Origin: Aspidiotus rigidus
Lineage: Eukaryota; Arthropoda; Insecta; Hemiptera; Diaspididae
DNA: 64,000 nt
Direction of reading: 5' to 3'
NCBI GenBank assembly: GCA_035079385.1
Contig: JAVHKY010000009.1
Span: 1,488,001 to 1,552,000 of the forward strand
Part shown: piece after piece, positions 48,341 to 60,057 of the stretch
Numbering within the stretch: position 1 is the stretch's first letter
Layout: each line of letters starts with the position of its first letter
Position numbers and translations under genes: made by a program
Notes under the pieces: model-generated
What the model was told of the DNA's origin: nothing
The model's database searches: none
What the model saw: only the letters and a program-made list of their open reading frames with translations

Positions 48341-49343
48341 TTAACGTCTAGCGTCTCTCCAAGTAGACGAAAATTGATGTTGAAAAGTACACCTCATTAA
48401 AAATTTTCACGAAATATTTTGTGCGATTAATCATTTCTGTATAACCTTGATTAGAACTGAAGATATTCCAATATCAATTCATTTTTCTATAGTTTACTCT
48501 GCCTAAAACTGGCCTCAATCCTCTCACAATTCTTTGATATACGATAGATTACCAAGAAAATTTGGCACGCTGATATCCTTTCTGATGTTTCGAAAACTTT
48601 TCCATTTTTGGAAATTCATGTCTTCTACATTTTGAATCAATTTTCGCACTGTGGCGTAACGTGAGCTGTATACCGTATAAGAGTAAAGTTCGAGTTTTTT
48701 TATTCTTCGTTTAGGCCGTACCTTTCTAGAACAAAGTGTCAACCTACGAGGGAATTGAAATGACAATCTGCCAAAAGAATACGAATTTTACCAACCAAGT
48801 AGTAAATTCCCACTTCACCCATGTATCAAGAAGATCTTCCTGAAACATAATAGTAAAAATCGTTAACCTCGGATAAAATCGTACTTTACCGTAATTCATA
48901 AATTCTCTGTTCTTAAACTAGCAAAATTATTCATCCATAACTTCTTTCTTTTTCATAACTAGGTATGTACATGTTATCGAGTTTGAAGAAACCTTCCGGT
49001 TATGGCTTTTACGATTCAGTAATTGAAAACAGAAATCAATCCCAAAGTCCTGCAAAAGTTCCTATAATTACATGCGTGCGTGGCAAGTGGCCATCATTTG
49101 ACAACTTCAATATTCACAACTATGGATTGTGGTTAATGACTGTGGATTTTTGTGCTTCAAAAGGCTCTAGGACCTGTCTTCAATTTATAAACAGTGTACG
49201 TAAACGTTGGCATTCTCCTGCGAGAAAAAATTGTTCAAATTCCCGAGGAAGTGCGGTCTCTTCCGTCAGGAATTTTTTTCCCCAATTTCGTTGAAATTTT
49301 TTTTACCGTGATAATTTTGCTAATACCGACGCGTATTCATTTG
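48341..49343. other. Unassigned spacer
   Basis: No gene recognised. The 109-codon frame at 48965 has no family motif; it ends 49 bp before the TRIM. Confidence 0.3.
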
Positions 49344-49965
49344 TGTAAGAATATGCTGCTGCATATTCTTTCTTGCACGCTGGCACTCGCAGACAAAATA
49401 GGTAGTCGTAGTTGTTATAAGAGATTAGAATAGAGATAGCGAGTGTCAGTTAATTCACGTTTCATACGTGTAGTTAAGATCGTTCAATAGAGACTCGGTA
49501 GCAGGAAAGACGAAGGTCTTCGGATCAATAGAGACCTGTTACCGAGAAAGACGAAGTTCGATTCTTACAAATTAACTGACCAACACGCCGATTCAGAGTT
49601 GGGTGTTCGAGTAAAACGGAATGCCGGGCAAACGGAATGCCGGAAAGAAAGATAATCCAGAAAACCGGTAAACGATCACCCAGGTAAACGATCACCTCGA
49701 CATTCTTCTCTGGTGGTGGAGCCTCCTAAGAGGGGGAGATGTAAGAATATGCTGCTGCATATTCTTTCTTGCACGCTGGCACTCGCAGACAAAATAGGTA
49801 GTCGTAGTTGTTATAAGAGATTAGAATAGAGATAGCGAGTGTCAGTTAATTCACGTTTCATACGTGTAGTTAAGATCGTTCAATAGAGACTCGGTAGCAG
49901 GAAAGACGAAGGTCTTCGGATCAATAGAGACCTGTTACCGAGAAAGACGAAGTTCGATTCTTACA
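49344..49965. mobile_element. TRIM-type LTR retrotransposon, 622 bp, complete
   Basis: Two identical 226-bp LTRs (49344-49569 and 49740-49965) begin TGTAAG and end CTTACA. They enclose 170 bp with no coding capacity. A purine-rich tract (AAGAGGGGGAGA) touches the 3' LTR, as a polypurine tract should. TTTG flanks both sides (49340-49343, 49966-49969). The LTR opens with the hairpin AGAATATGC-TGCT-GCATATTCT. The primer site just after the 5' LTR (AATTAACTGACC) does not start with TGG, so its tRNA primer is unclear. It must be mobilised by an autonomous element elsewhere. Confidence 0.88.
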
Positions 49966-50496
49966 TTTGTTTCCATTATTTTTTATTTTGTTTACATTTT
50001 TGTTTTCCTGGGATGAAAGCTATAATATAACGTTGAGTGGTTTCTATTTCTTTCTTTGTGCGGCCAATAAATGGATGTCGTATATACTGTATAACACTCG
50101 AAGTAGTACCTATACACTTTTTGATACCAAATGACCTTGACCTACTTTGAGGAGATTGAAAATTTTCTTCAAATTTTTTATTGAGGTTGAAAATTTCGGG
50201 AACCGCGCGCTGTGAGTTTCTTTCATCCGCCCGTCAAAACTGTGACCAAAAACCTCGCGTGACATAAAATATGATCTGTTTTTTTTGGCGCGCATGCAAA
50301 ACGTTTCTTCATGACCTACCCACGCTCTATATGTATACAAATAAACTTGTACAAAAATCACGCCCAATGTCTTCAATACAGTTACCTTTTCATGCTCTCA
50401 TGCCACGTAGTAGGTACGCATCAAATTTATCTATATCCTCTGCATCAATAATAATTCGCCTTAATCCTAAAATTTTCCTTCGTTCTTTCTTTTTAG
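49966..50496. other. Unassigned sequence up to exon H
   Basis: No element recognised. The minus-strand frame at 50110-50376 has no motif. Confidence 0.3.
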
Positions 50497-50702
50497 GTGT
50501 GCCGTGGATATCAACGAAAATGTTCCTCTGTCCTAACAGTTGTGGACGTCAGTACAAGCATAGAGGTAGTTTAAATCAACACTTGAAGTGGGAATGTGGT
50601 CAGAAGAGACATTTCAAATGTCAATTTTGTCAAAGAGAATTTCGCCATAAGAAACATCTGAAAAATCATATTATAACGGTTCATCGTATGCTTTGCTTGT
50701 AA
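50497..50702 (+). CDS. lola: Exon H: alternative lola-type terminal exon (C2HC + C2H2 fingers)
   Basis: The acceptor has a strong pyrimidine tract (TTCTTTCTTTTTAG, ending at 50496). Two leftover bases and 67 codons run from 50499 to a TAA at 50700-50702. Finger 1 is C11, C15, H28, C33 (core CPNSCGRQYKHRG). Finger 2 is C41, C44, H57, H62 (CQFCQREF), ending TVHRM. The linker before the fingers is only ten residues. A long open frame reaches back to 50271, but the part before 50497 is intron by this reading. Closest sibling is exon G. No nearby canonical poly(A) signal was seen; AATAAA at 51447 is about 745 bp away. A young TRIM retrotransposon ends 530 bp upstream of this exon. Confidence 0.87.
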
Positions 50703-53700
50703 CTTTCGTACATGATTGTTCATTGATTTTATTGTCATCGCCGTTATTTTTCATTTTGTCAAGTACCCACTGCACTGTGGATTGGAATTTAATTTGTATG
50801 ATCATATGGGCCCGACACAGTGCCGTATCTCCCATGAAGCTAACGAAGCTGAAGCTTCGGGCGGCAAAATTTTTAGGGCGGCAAAATTTTCAAAAAAAAG
50901 GTTCAAAATAATCTGAAAAACACTCTCGAATTCTTTGGTGGGGGTTAGGGGCGCGGATTAGTGATTAGCTTCGGGGCGGCAAAGAGCTTAATCCGCCTCT
51001 GGCCCGACAAACTGTTCGTTGTAGGTTTCCACTCTGGCGAATGAATTTGCGAGTTTGTTTCTTGAATTAACCATGATGCGGCGCGGCGTATCGCGATTAT
51101 AAAGGGTGTAATCGATCGAGGAATTGATAATATATTGAAAACACCCGTATACGTAAATATCAGATTGAGCTGCAATTAAAGCTTCTAACTGCTGTGTTAG
51201 TCAGTGTTGGTACATGCTTGTACAGTTATTTGATATTTACAGAAGTGTGAACCTGGACGTGATGTTACGCAAATTCATTCTTTGTTTTCATTATTAATAT
51301 TAAAATTATTTCTTTTTTGTTATTATTATTTATTTACTTTTTATTTTGTTACGTTTTTCATTTTTGCTATTGTTTGTTTGTCATTTTTCATATTTTCACT
51401 TACAATCGAATGGCTTCATCTGTATATATTATTAGTAAAGGTACCTAATAAAGATCGCCGGTAATACTGTCCAACAAGAAAAAAAATTTTTGCAGTAACA
51501 TGTTGAAGTCGAGTTGATTCTCAAAGTATTTTTTGCGCTGAACACGATGCCGTGAATCGTTTTTCTTCAACACGTTTAGTTTTTCTGTAATACCTGTTGA
51601 AGTGTTCGAAAATGTTGTAAAATTGACAATTTCGATCAATTATTTTGCTGCGTTCTAAAGAAAAATTATTGAAGTACTTATCCACTAATGAAAAGTTTAA
51701 ACCCTCTTCAATGAAAATAAAAAAGCTTAATTTAATCGGATGAGTGCTTATAGAGAAATTACAATTTTATAAAAAGATGTTCTGCAAGAAAACCAGCTAA
51801 CATATTGATCATAAATCAGTGTGGCAATAAAGCGAGCGAAAAATAATGATATTGTTGTTCTCTTGGAACAGTAACTTTTGATCATATTTACTAAATAATG
51901 AAATAAATCTTCATTCTTATTTTTATTCTAATCATTTTTCCATCTTATAGACGTGTGCTTCAAGTAGCAGAAACAATGAACTTTGAATGTTAGGGGAATA
52001 ATTAGAAACGAGAATTGAAAATTTGAAGAATTGATTTTCAAAAACTTGAATGAAACCCACCCTACTGTTTGGGTTGACTCAATTTTTTTCTGATACAATC
52101 TCCTAGGTATGGAGCACGTCACTTCGTTGAAGGAATGGTTCTAATTTTGAATCTGAGCTCTTATTTTTCCCATTGAAGTTGGTCAATTTTGGCATTTTTC
52201 ACTACTTTAACTCAAAATTGAGGACAAATGGAACGTGCTAGCAAAAAATGGGCAACGGAATCGTTTTCAGCACGAAAATCTACTTTAGAATCAACTTTTG
52301 TTTTCAATGTTCACAAAACACTGTTGGACAGTGATGTGATGATGTAAGGTCATCACATAGAATTTCTGGAGCGTATGCTTATATTCTCATATCCTCTTTC
52401 CGAAGAAAGGGATACAGGTGGCATACGCTGTCCACACGAGAACGTTCTTTTCTTTATAGCAACAACGTCTCGTATCTATCAATAAACACTATGAGTTACT
52501 CCGAAGTCAAGCAATATAACTTATACATTCTCACCTCATTCTCAAGTCTAAGTCATTCTCATCGTCATAGTCACCACCACTCCCTTCAACCTTAATAGTT
52601 TACTCCATTTTTTTTTTATATCTACAAGTTATCGTGAAAGTGAATTCATCCCATAATATTAGCTGAATAGAAAACTTACTCTTTACTATACGGCTGATCA
52701 GTCTAGCTATAATGTTAAATAAAACAATATTCAAAAGGTGTAAGTACCAGCATTCAAATTTATTTGTATTAAACAATAGCACCGCGGTTGTAGGTTTCAG
52801 CTCCCGGCCATCCACTGCATACGAGATGAAGCACCAATTCTTACAATCATTCACGATAACTTCACAGTGTTAATACTCAATTAATAACCACCAATTTAAA
52901 TGTCATCAAGCACCATTGTGACCAATTTTCATAATTTCTACTATTGTTATATATTTCATTCAAAATATGTAACTACTTTTCTAATTAAAAAGATTTCTTT
53001 TCCACTAAGATGCTTCTAAATAAAATCAGCATCGAAAACGAATGAAAACGCGTGATACGCGACCGTCTGCAACGCACGGCATTTTTTTTTTTTTTCTAAG
53101 GATAACCTATTAGGTAGCGGCTCGAATAGCGGTATTTTATAATTTCACGTCCAGTCGTGAAGTGTAACAACAATGAGAATTCATACTTTTGGCTAGCGCC
53201 TGATTACTATCTCATATAACGTCTTTCCCTTAATTTTCTAATCTCGAAATTTTCCTACATCCTCACAGTGATAATTAATTGATCCTCAAACTCGCGGCGC
53301 CATCACTACAAAACACTAAAGAAGAGAGAATTAAAAAAAAAATTAGTCTTCAGTTCAAAAAGAGGGAAAAAATGGAAATTGCAAAATCTTTTTGGATTCA
53401 TTCCTATAGTGACATCAATGTAATCGGAGCATTGTCCATCAAAACTGATAAGCAGTCTGTGAATTAATCTAAAAATTTATCAAAATTTTAAGTAAGGGAT
53501 ACTGTATCACTAGCCGTTGGCACACCCTTCGCGGATAGCCCTGTGATTTGTAGATCCAATATCTTGCAATTCACAGAATCGCTTGACCTTTCTCTAAATT
53601 TGAATGCAACAGATACCCTTTCATTGGTAATATAGCAGCCATCTTCTCTCTCTAATCTTCTTTCTTTGGGTTAGTTAACCAATCAATGCCCCTATTCAAC

Positions 53701-53840
53701 ATCTCCCTGTTCTGAATTTCTTTCTTTTCAGCCTTTCTTATCGCCCGAATCACCACTATTTCTGCGTCATGTTTGTTAGGAAGGGATGACGCGCACGCGC
53801 ATTGCATATTTAGGTGAAAAATATCGTTGTACGCAGGACA
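50703..53840. other. Right flank of exon H, mostly unassigned
   Basis: A GGGCGGCAAA word occurs twice at 50859-50990. Sequence at 51480-51660 (AACCGTTT-type words, GAAAATGTTGTAAAATTGAC) resembles 61050-61220, marking a dispersed repeat. A degenerate hairpin-module relative lies near 53044. No gene. Confidence 0.35.
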
Positions 53841-53945
53841 TGACTATTCATATGAACCGAAAAATATAATGCACCACCCGTGAACGGAGGAAAGCGATGA
53901 ACTCGCGCTGCATAGCGGCCCTCTCTGTGATTCTAGAAATCGCTT
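53840..53945. repeat. Small dispersed repeat, also at about 25090 and 31000
   Basis: ATGAACCGAAAAATATAATG, CGTGAACGGAGGAAAGCGAT and CTCGCGCTGCATAGCGGCCC occur in the same order as at 30985-31075. Confidence 0.6.
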
Positions 53946-54299
53946 CATACTATTCATAATGCATTTATTTTTTTGCCTAATCGTATTGTATTTATTTAGC
54001 TTCTCTCACCAAAGAGGTTGTTATCGACAACTCTGCGACTACAGCTTACAAATATGCAATCTACAGAAGGGGTTGTTATCAACCTCTTCACAACTACAGA
54101 TTGGAAAATAATATCATCTTTTTTTTGTTCTGAGTATTTTCTGCAGTCCCCATAAATAAATCTGTTTTTCTTCTTTTTCTTCCCGCTTTTCCGGCTACCT
54201 GCCAATACCATTTTAATTACTATTTTTTTATGACCGCCCCCCTTATTCTCTATACTATTTACTTGCCTACCTCTCCTGTCCGTCATTCTTTTGAAAAAT

Positions 54300-54420
54300 T
54301 TCGACTCTCGGGCTATATATGATAGGAGGGGGACTTGGAATAATTTCAACTTTCGAGCTATATATGATAGAAGCGGGACTTGAAAAAATGTCGACCTATA
54401 TAAGATAGGGGGAGGTAATT
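54300..54420. repeat. Short array of the 'ctatatatgatagg' minisatellite
   Basis: Three degenerate units of about 45 bp carry CTCGGGCTATATATGATAGG-like and GGGGGACTTGGAA words, as in the longer array at 59630-59840. Confidence 0.65.
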
Positions 54421-54459
54421 CCTTTATTATGTTAACTAAAGATTACCTGCTTACCTCAT

Positions 54460-54690
54460 GTTTGTTTTATTTTATTTTCGATGATATTTTACTCAAATTT
54501 AGTACCCTTGTATCTCGCTTCTCACAGTACCTAGAGCCTTGAGTTTTGTCTTGTTAAATTTTTGTTCTGTTAAATTTGTTTTTGAACGGATAGTGGCAAC
54601 GGCGGGTTGTTCATTTTTTTTTATTATTATTAGTCATACTCGATAGTGAAAACCTTGAGTTTAAATGATTATCTCTTAAAGCTTTATCAA
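54460..54690. repeat. Palindrome-marked repeat family, fragment
   Basis: TTTCGATGATATTTTACTC, AGTACCCTTGTATCTCGC and GGCGGGTTGTTCATTTTTTT, in the order of the reverse complement of 18660-18810. Confidence 0.65.
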
Positions 54691-54837
54691 ATGAGTCAAA
54701 AGTTTCCCTAAATAACTTGAAAGTCGTAATTTTTCCAATTCCCTCTTCTATCATATATAGCTCGAGGGAGAAATTCCAAATTTTGAGCTGTACATTTATT
54801 ACGCTCGATCACCAAATTTGGTAACTGATCAAAAAAA

Positions 54838-55602
54838 GTGCTCACAACGCGTAGTGGAAATCAGAATTTGCTTAAATGAGAATTTTTTTGTTTGCGTAGT
54901 GACCGAAATGAAATTCACAGACTCGTAGTGAAAAATTTTCTTTTTCAGAACATGATCGAACTTGAAAATTTTGTGTCGTGAGTTCAAAGCAGTACTCAGT
55001 ACGCGTCAAGAGGAATTTGTATTTGCGCATAGTGCGTTGTAGACGGCAAAATTGCTCACAACCCATATTACTGATCATGTTTTTATTACAATAAAATAGA
55101 GTATTGACAATTACTAAAAGTTTTTATAATTTTTATAAACGTTGATGAAAAACAATAATGAAGTGCCTTAGAGTTGTGGCAATTTGACTTGGATAGGACA
55201 TAATTTTTGAAGCATGAGCACATTTTTTAGTTGTACAATTTTTTTTGCAGTTACACCTGACAAAACCCTGCTTTACCTCGGTTTTACACCCTGTAAGAAC
55301 GGGTTTTTCTCCATATATGCATCCTTTAACTTCAAAAATTCTATTGCTGCCATTGCATCTTTGCACAATCATGATCTGTAATATGGATTGTGAACAATTT
55401 TACTTCCTACAATTCTTCATGCGCAAATAAAAATTTCTCATAACGCATATTGAGAACTACTCTGGGCTCAGGACACAAAGTTTTGAAGTTCAGTCGTGTT
55501 GTGGAAAAGAGAATTTTCCATTACACGTACTAATTAAGTTAATTGTGACTTCCATTTATAAAGAAAATGAATTTCAGCCACTTTTACTGTTGTAATATGA
55601 GC
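54838..55602. mobile_element. TIR element 3 with cysteine-rich transposase tail
   Basis: The inner arms 54950-55080 and 55372-55510 are inverse over about 140 bp (AACCCATATTACTGATCATG and CATGATCTGTAATATGGATT). GTGCTCA at 54838 and TGAGCAC at 55596 may be the outer ends. Between the arms the minus strand encodes 79 codons with RCNCKKNCTTKKCAH (55200-55260), a cysteine-rich pattern as in TIR elements 1 and 2. Only the tail of the parent protein remains. It lies 265 bp upstream of exon I. Confidence 0.55.
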
Positions 55603-55867
55603 ACTATGAAACACAAAAATAATTTTTTCACCACTCAAATTGCGACCATACAGCACGGGATTACAATATGTGCCTCACTCTTCTACAAATTAATAATGTT
55701 GATGAGAGAAGCGTCCAATCAGCTTTAACCAACATGTGTCTATATTCAGCAATGGTAATTACACAGTGGCACGCTTAAAATCATTACCTATGTTAAATAC
55801 AGTATCCATGGAACAAGAACTTATTTGAATTAATAATTATTTCTATATAGAAACTTTTTTGTTTCAG

Positions 55868-56055
55868 CTGTTTACCTTTGTCCAAATAATTGCGGTCGTA
55901 GATACAAGTACAAGAGAAATCTGCATCATCATTTGAGGTTAAATTGTGGAAAACTGAAGATATTTGATTGTCCTTTATGTTCCAAGAGTTTTGCGCAGAA
56001 AACTCATCTCAAAACTCATTTATTGGCCATCCACAAAAGTTTATTCAGAGAATGA
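55868..56055 (+). CDS. lola: Exon I: alternative lola-type terminal exon, short form
   Basis: The acceptor TTTTTTGTTTCAG ends at 55867. Two leftover bases and 61 codons run from 55870 to a TGA at 56053-56055. Only three residues precede the first zinc ligand. Finger 1 is C4, C8, H21, C26 (core CPNNCGRRYKYKR), with three His in a row at 19-21. Finger 2 is C34, C37, H50, H55 (CPLCSKSF). The connector is KLKIF. There is no in-frame ATG at all, so the exon can only be translated after splicing. I saw no canonical AATAAA in the 220 bp before the fold-back element that begins at 56279. This is the last such exon in the window; more may lie to the right. Confidence 0.86.
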
Positions 56056-56278
56056 TAGTTGGTGTATACCCTTCATGATTGGATAATCAATGTCATAACT
56101 ATCCCGACTTCCTTAATTAGCGAATTTAATATAAAATTATTTGTATCTAGATACTTACATACCTTATTCGTAATGATTAATGAATCATAAACGATCGTAT
56201 TTTAACTGGTGGTTGTTTACAGCAAGATGTGTATTTCAGAATTTTGTAGCGCGCTTGGTTGTAATAATATTATGTGTA

Positions 56279-57032
56279 CACTACTGAACAGCTATCGAGT
56301 CTACTGTTTACCTTCAGTTGATTCTAAAAGTTAGTATTTTCCATGCTGAATCCAAATCCGTTTTCCGTTTTTCGCATCACGTTACGTTTTCGAATAATCA
56401 CGTAAAATATGAGAAATTGTCATATTTTCAGAACATCATAATTTACTCATTGAAAACAAATGTGACCTGCGATGAGAAAAGGATGCTCATTGCCCATTGG
56501 CGCAAGAACATCGTTTCTCCCTGATTGGACGTCTAATCAGAGAGAAATGGTGTTTCTGTCAAAGGGCAATGAGCATACTTTTATCATCGCAAGTCACAAA
56601 TGATAATTTGAAAAACTTGTACATGAAAATCGAGCTTGAATCTTCCTTTATCACAAGTCAAAAGATTATAAAAAGATTCAATATCCTTTGAATTGGTAAT
56701 TCCCAATTTTCTGGCACAATGATCGTGATTATAGTATCATCTCAAATAATTCAACCAAAGAATACTGTATCTTTTTCAACTTTTGATTTGTGATAAAGGA
56801 AGATTCAAGCTAAATTTTCATGTTCAAAATTATCAAATTGTTATTTGTTTTCAATGTGATATGATATGTTCTGAAAATATGACAATTTCGCATATTTTAC
56901 GTGATTACTCAAAGTTATTACTCAAAAACGTGAGTGATTGCGAAAAACGGAAAACGGATTTGAATTCTGCGTTGGAAATACTTTTAGAATCAACTCAAGT
57001 TGAGCAGTTGACTCGATAGCTGTTCAGTAGTG
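56279..57032. repeat. Complex fold-back element
   Basis: The outer ends CACTACTGAACAGCTATCGAG and inverse are perfect for 21 bp. Inward, AATCCGTTTTCCGTTTTTCGC and ATATTTTCAGAACAT also have inverse partners. Two further inverted pairs nest inside: TGCTCATTGCCC (56483) with GGGCAATGAGCA (56563), and CTTGAATCTTCCTTTATCAC (56634) with GTGATAAAGGAAGATTCAAG (56790). No clear target duplication. Starts 224 bp after the exon I stop. Confidence 0.7.
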
Positions 57033-57754
<722 letters not shown>

Positions 57755-58034
57755 ATTTATATGCTAGGCTAAGTTTTCAATCCACTGGTGACGTCACAAG
57801 GTTTAACCTTGATCTACTTTTAGAATAGACCATTTATCACCGTACAGTATACTAGGTTTATATAAGGTTATCAAATACTGCTGGGGGAGTGAGTGGTCAG
57901 CTAGTTAGTCCAACTTATAGTATACTGTTATGGTAATTATAAGTCAATATCTTGTACCGTATTTATTTTCTTGTTTTTGCAACCCATGCGCATAATTTTG
58001 TACTTTTTATAAAATTTAAATATTTTCTGTTCTT

Positions 58035-58866
58035 ATTTTACCGACTTTTCGAGCGAAAAGTTGGGTATTACTTCCGACACAATAGTGACGGCGAAGCCCG
58101 GGATAGAATTTTCTCGACGTTTCAGAGGTCCTAGATCACCCCTGAGACTAATAAAAAAATTTCAGGTATCCTTTAAGATTTTTTTTGTCCACGCAACTCC
58201 TCCAACACTACCGTTTGAATTCTCGTAAAGCTTAGTCAAGTTGTAGTGGCATATCTGAAGTTCGGCATGTGCATTTTTTTCTGAGATTGGATGAGAAATT
58301 GAGTAATCCTCAATTTTCCTCGAATTTCTTAGTGTTGTTTCTCAAAGAATATCAATCTTATTATCTTCATATCATTGCATTACGTCATAATGGATTCAAT
58401 CTTATTACTCTGTAATTTTTGTATCGATTGAACAAGTGGTTTTTGAGTAAATCTCAAAATATAAGTAGTCCACGTATAGAGCCGGTAAGAGCTGAATCAC
58501 GCTTGTTTATTTTATTTGAGTCCTTTCGCCCGATGGTACCTCTGATGCATCGTACACCTATTGGCTGCAAAAACTTCTCATTACCCGTCATACGTGATTG
58601 AAAAAATTCGACATTTATTCACGTTTTAACCTTTGAGAATGACAGTCGTTACTGTCGAAACGTCGGGTTTTTAATTAATAGATAAATAAATAGTCATTTA
58701 TTTGTTTATTTTTTTGAATTTTTCATATTTTGGACGGCAGTGCCGGACATATTCGACTCTCTATTTATATAATCCGTCCAGACAAATAATTAATTCTTAA
58801 GTTTATTGGGTACGTTAAACAAACGTTGCGCTTAATCGATGGATTGAATAATTAGCCGTGTATTTG
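58035..58866. repeat. Palindrome-marked repeat family, copy with insertions
   Basis: Opens TTTTACCGACTTTTCGAGCG and follows the copy at 25310 nearly base for base through CATTACCCGTCAT. It then carries a 182-bp insert and, after the GCCGTGTATTT word, a second insert of about 1.2 kb before resuming near 60058. Confidence 0.75.
58620..58801. mobile_element. 182-bp insertion with TTTATT duplication, SINE-like
   Basis: TTTATT flanks both sides (58614-58619, 58802-58807) and occurs once in the uninterrupted copy near 25880. The insert contains GACAGTCGTTACTGTCGAAAC followed by GTCGGG, a self-complementary GACAGT..ACTGTC motif of a kind often seen in arthropod repeats. Class uncertain. Confidence 0.6.
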
Positions 58867-60057
58867 TTTTATGGGGGGCTTTTTGAGGAATTTGCCGTGC
58901 GCCGTCCAGCAAAAAACTTGGAAAAATTTCGGGCTTCCTTAACGAAATAAAACGAGGAACGCAGGGAACCTATTTTATGAGCCAAATGGGATTTGATATT
59001 GAAAATTCAAGGAAGCCTAGACCTAGATAAAGCTAGTATAAAGAAGGCCTAGACCTGCTATAAGCCTAGTATAATATAGTTTGAGAGTCTAAATTTTCCT
59101 CGAATCTCGAGCTATATATGATAGCTCGAGAGTTGAAATTTTTTGAAGTCCCCCTCATATCATATATGGCTCGAGAGTCAAAATTTTAACAGAGAACCTG
59201 TTTTTATGGGGGGCTTTTTGAGAAATGTGCCGTGTGCCGTCCGCCGTGCGCCGTCCAGCAAAAAACTTGGAAAAATTTCGGGCTTCCTTAACGAAATAAA
59301 ACGAGGAACGCAGGGAACCTATTTTATGAGCCAAATGGGATTTGATATTGAAAATTCAAGGAAGCCTAGACCTAGATAAAGCTAGTATAAAGAAGGCCTA
59401 GACCTGCTATAAGCCTAGTATAATATAGTTTGAGAGTCTAAATTTTCCTCGAATCTCGAGCTATATATGATAGCTCGAGAGTCGAAATTTTTTCCAAGTC
59501 CCTCTCCTATCATATATGGCTCGAGAGTCAAAATTTTAACAGAGAACCTGTTTTTATGGGGGGCTTTTTGAGAAATGTGCCGTGTGCCGTCCGCCGTGCG
59601 CCGTCCAGCAAAAAACTTGGAAAAATTTCTACTGTCCAGCCATATATGATAGGAAAGGGACTTGGAAAAAATTTCAACTCTCGAGCTATTTATGATAGGA
59701 GGGGGACTTGGAAAATTTTAACTATCGAGCTGTATATGATAGGAAGGGTTCTCGGAAAAAATTTCGACTCTCAAGCCATATATGATAGGAGGGAGACTTG
59801 AAGAGATTTTGACTCTCGAGCCATATATGATAGGAATTTTTTCAAGTCCCCCTCTTATGTATATAACTCGAGATTCGAGAACAATTAAGACTCTTAAACC
59901 ATATTATACTAGGCTTATAGTAGGTCTAGGCCTTCTTTATACTACCCTTGTCTAGGTCTAGGCTTCCTTGAATTCTCAATACCAAATCTCATCTGACTCA
60001 TAAAGCAGGTTTCCTGCGTTCCTCGTTTTATTTCGTTAAGGAAGCCGTCGCGTCGTT
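58867..60057. repeat. Inserted block: two 335-350-bp tandem units, a minisatellite and an inverted partial copy
   Basis: Units start at ATGGGGGGCTTTTTGA (58871, 59206, 59556); the third is truncated. Each unit includes CGTCCAGCAAAAAACTTGG and AAGGAAGCCTAGACC. From 59630 to 59840 runs a 45-50-bp minisatellite (CATATATGATAGG, GACTTGGAAAA). From 59885 to 60050 part of the unit recurs inverted. The block is absent from the copy at 25310-26060. Open frames here are artefacts of the repeats. Confidence 0.75.

Noticed and set aside
48965..49294. 109-codon frame before the TRIM
   Set aside because: No recognised motif and no acceptor and finger pattern; treated as chance.
59143..59801. Two related open frames of about 80 codons
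   Set aside because: They run through tandem duplicated units and a 45-50-bp minisatellite.
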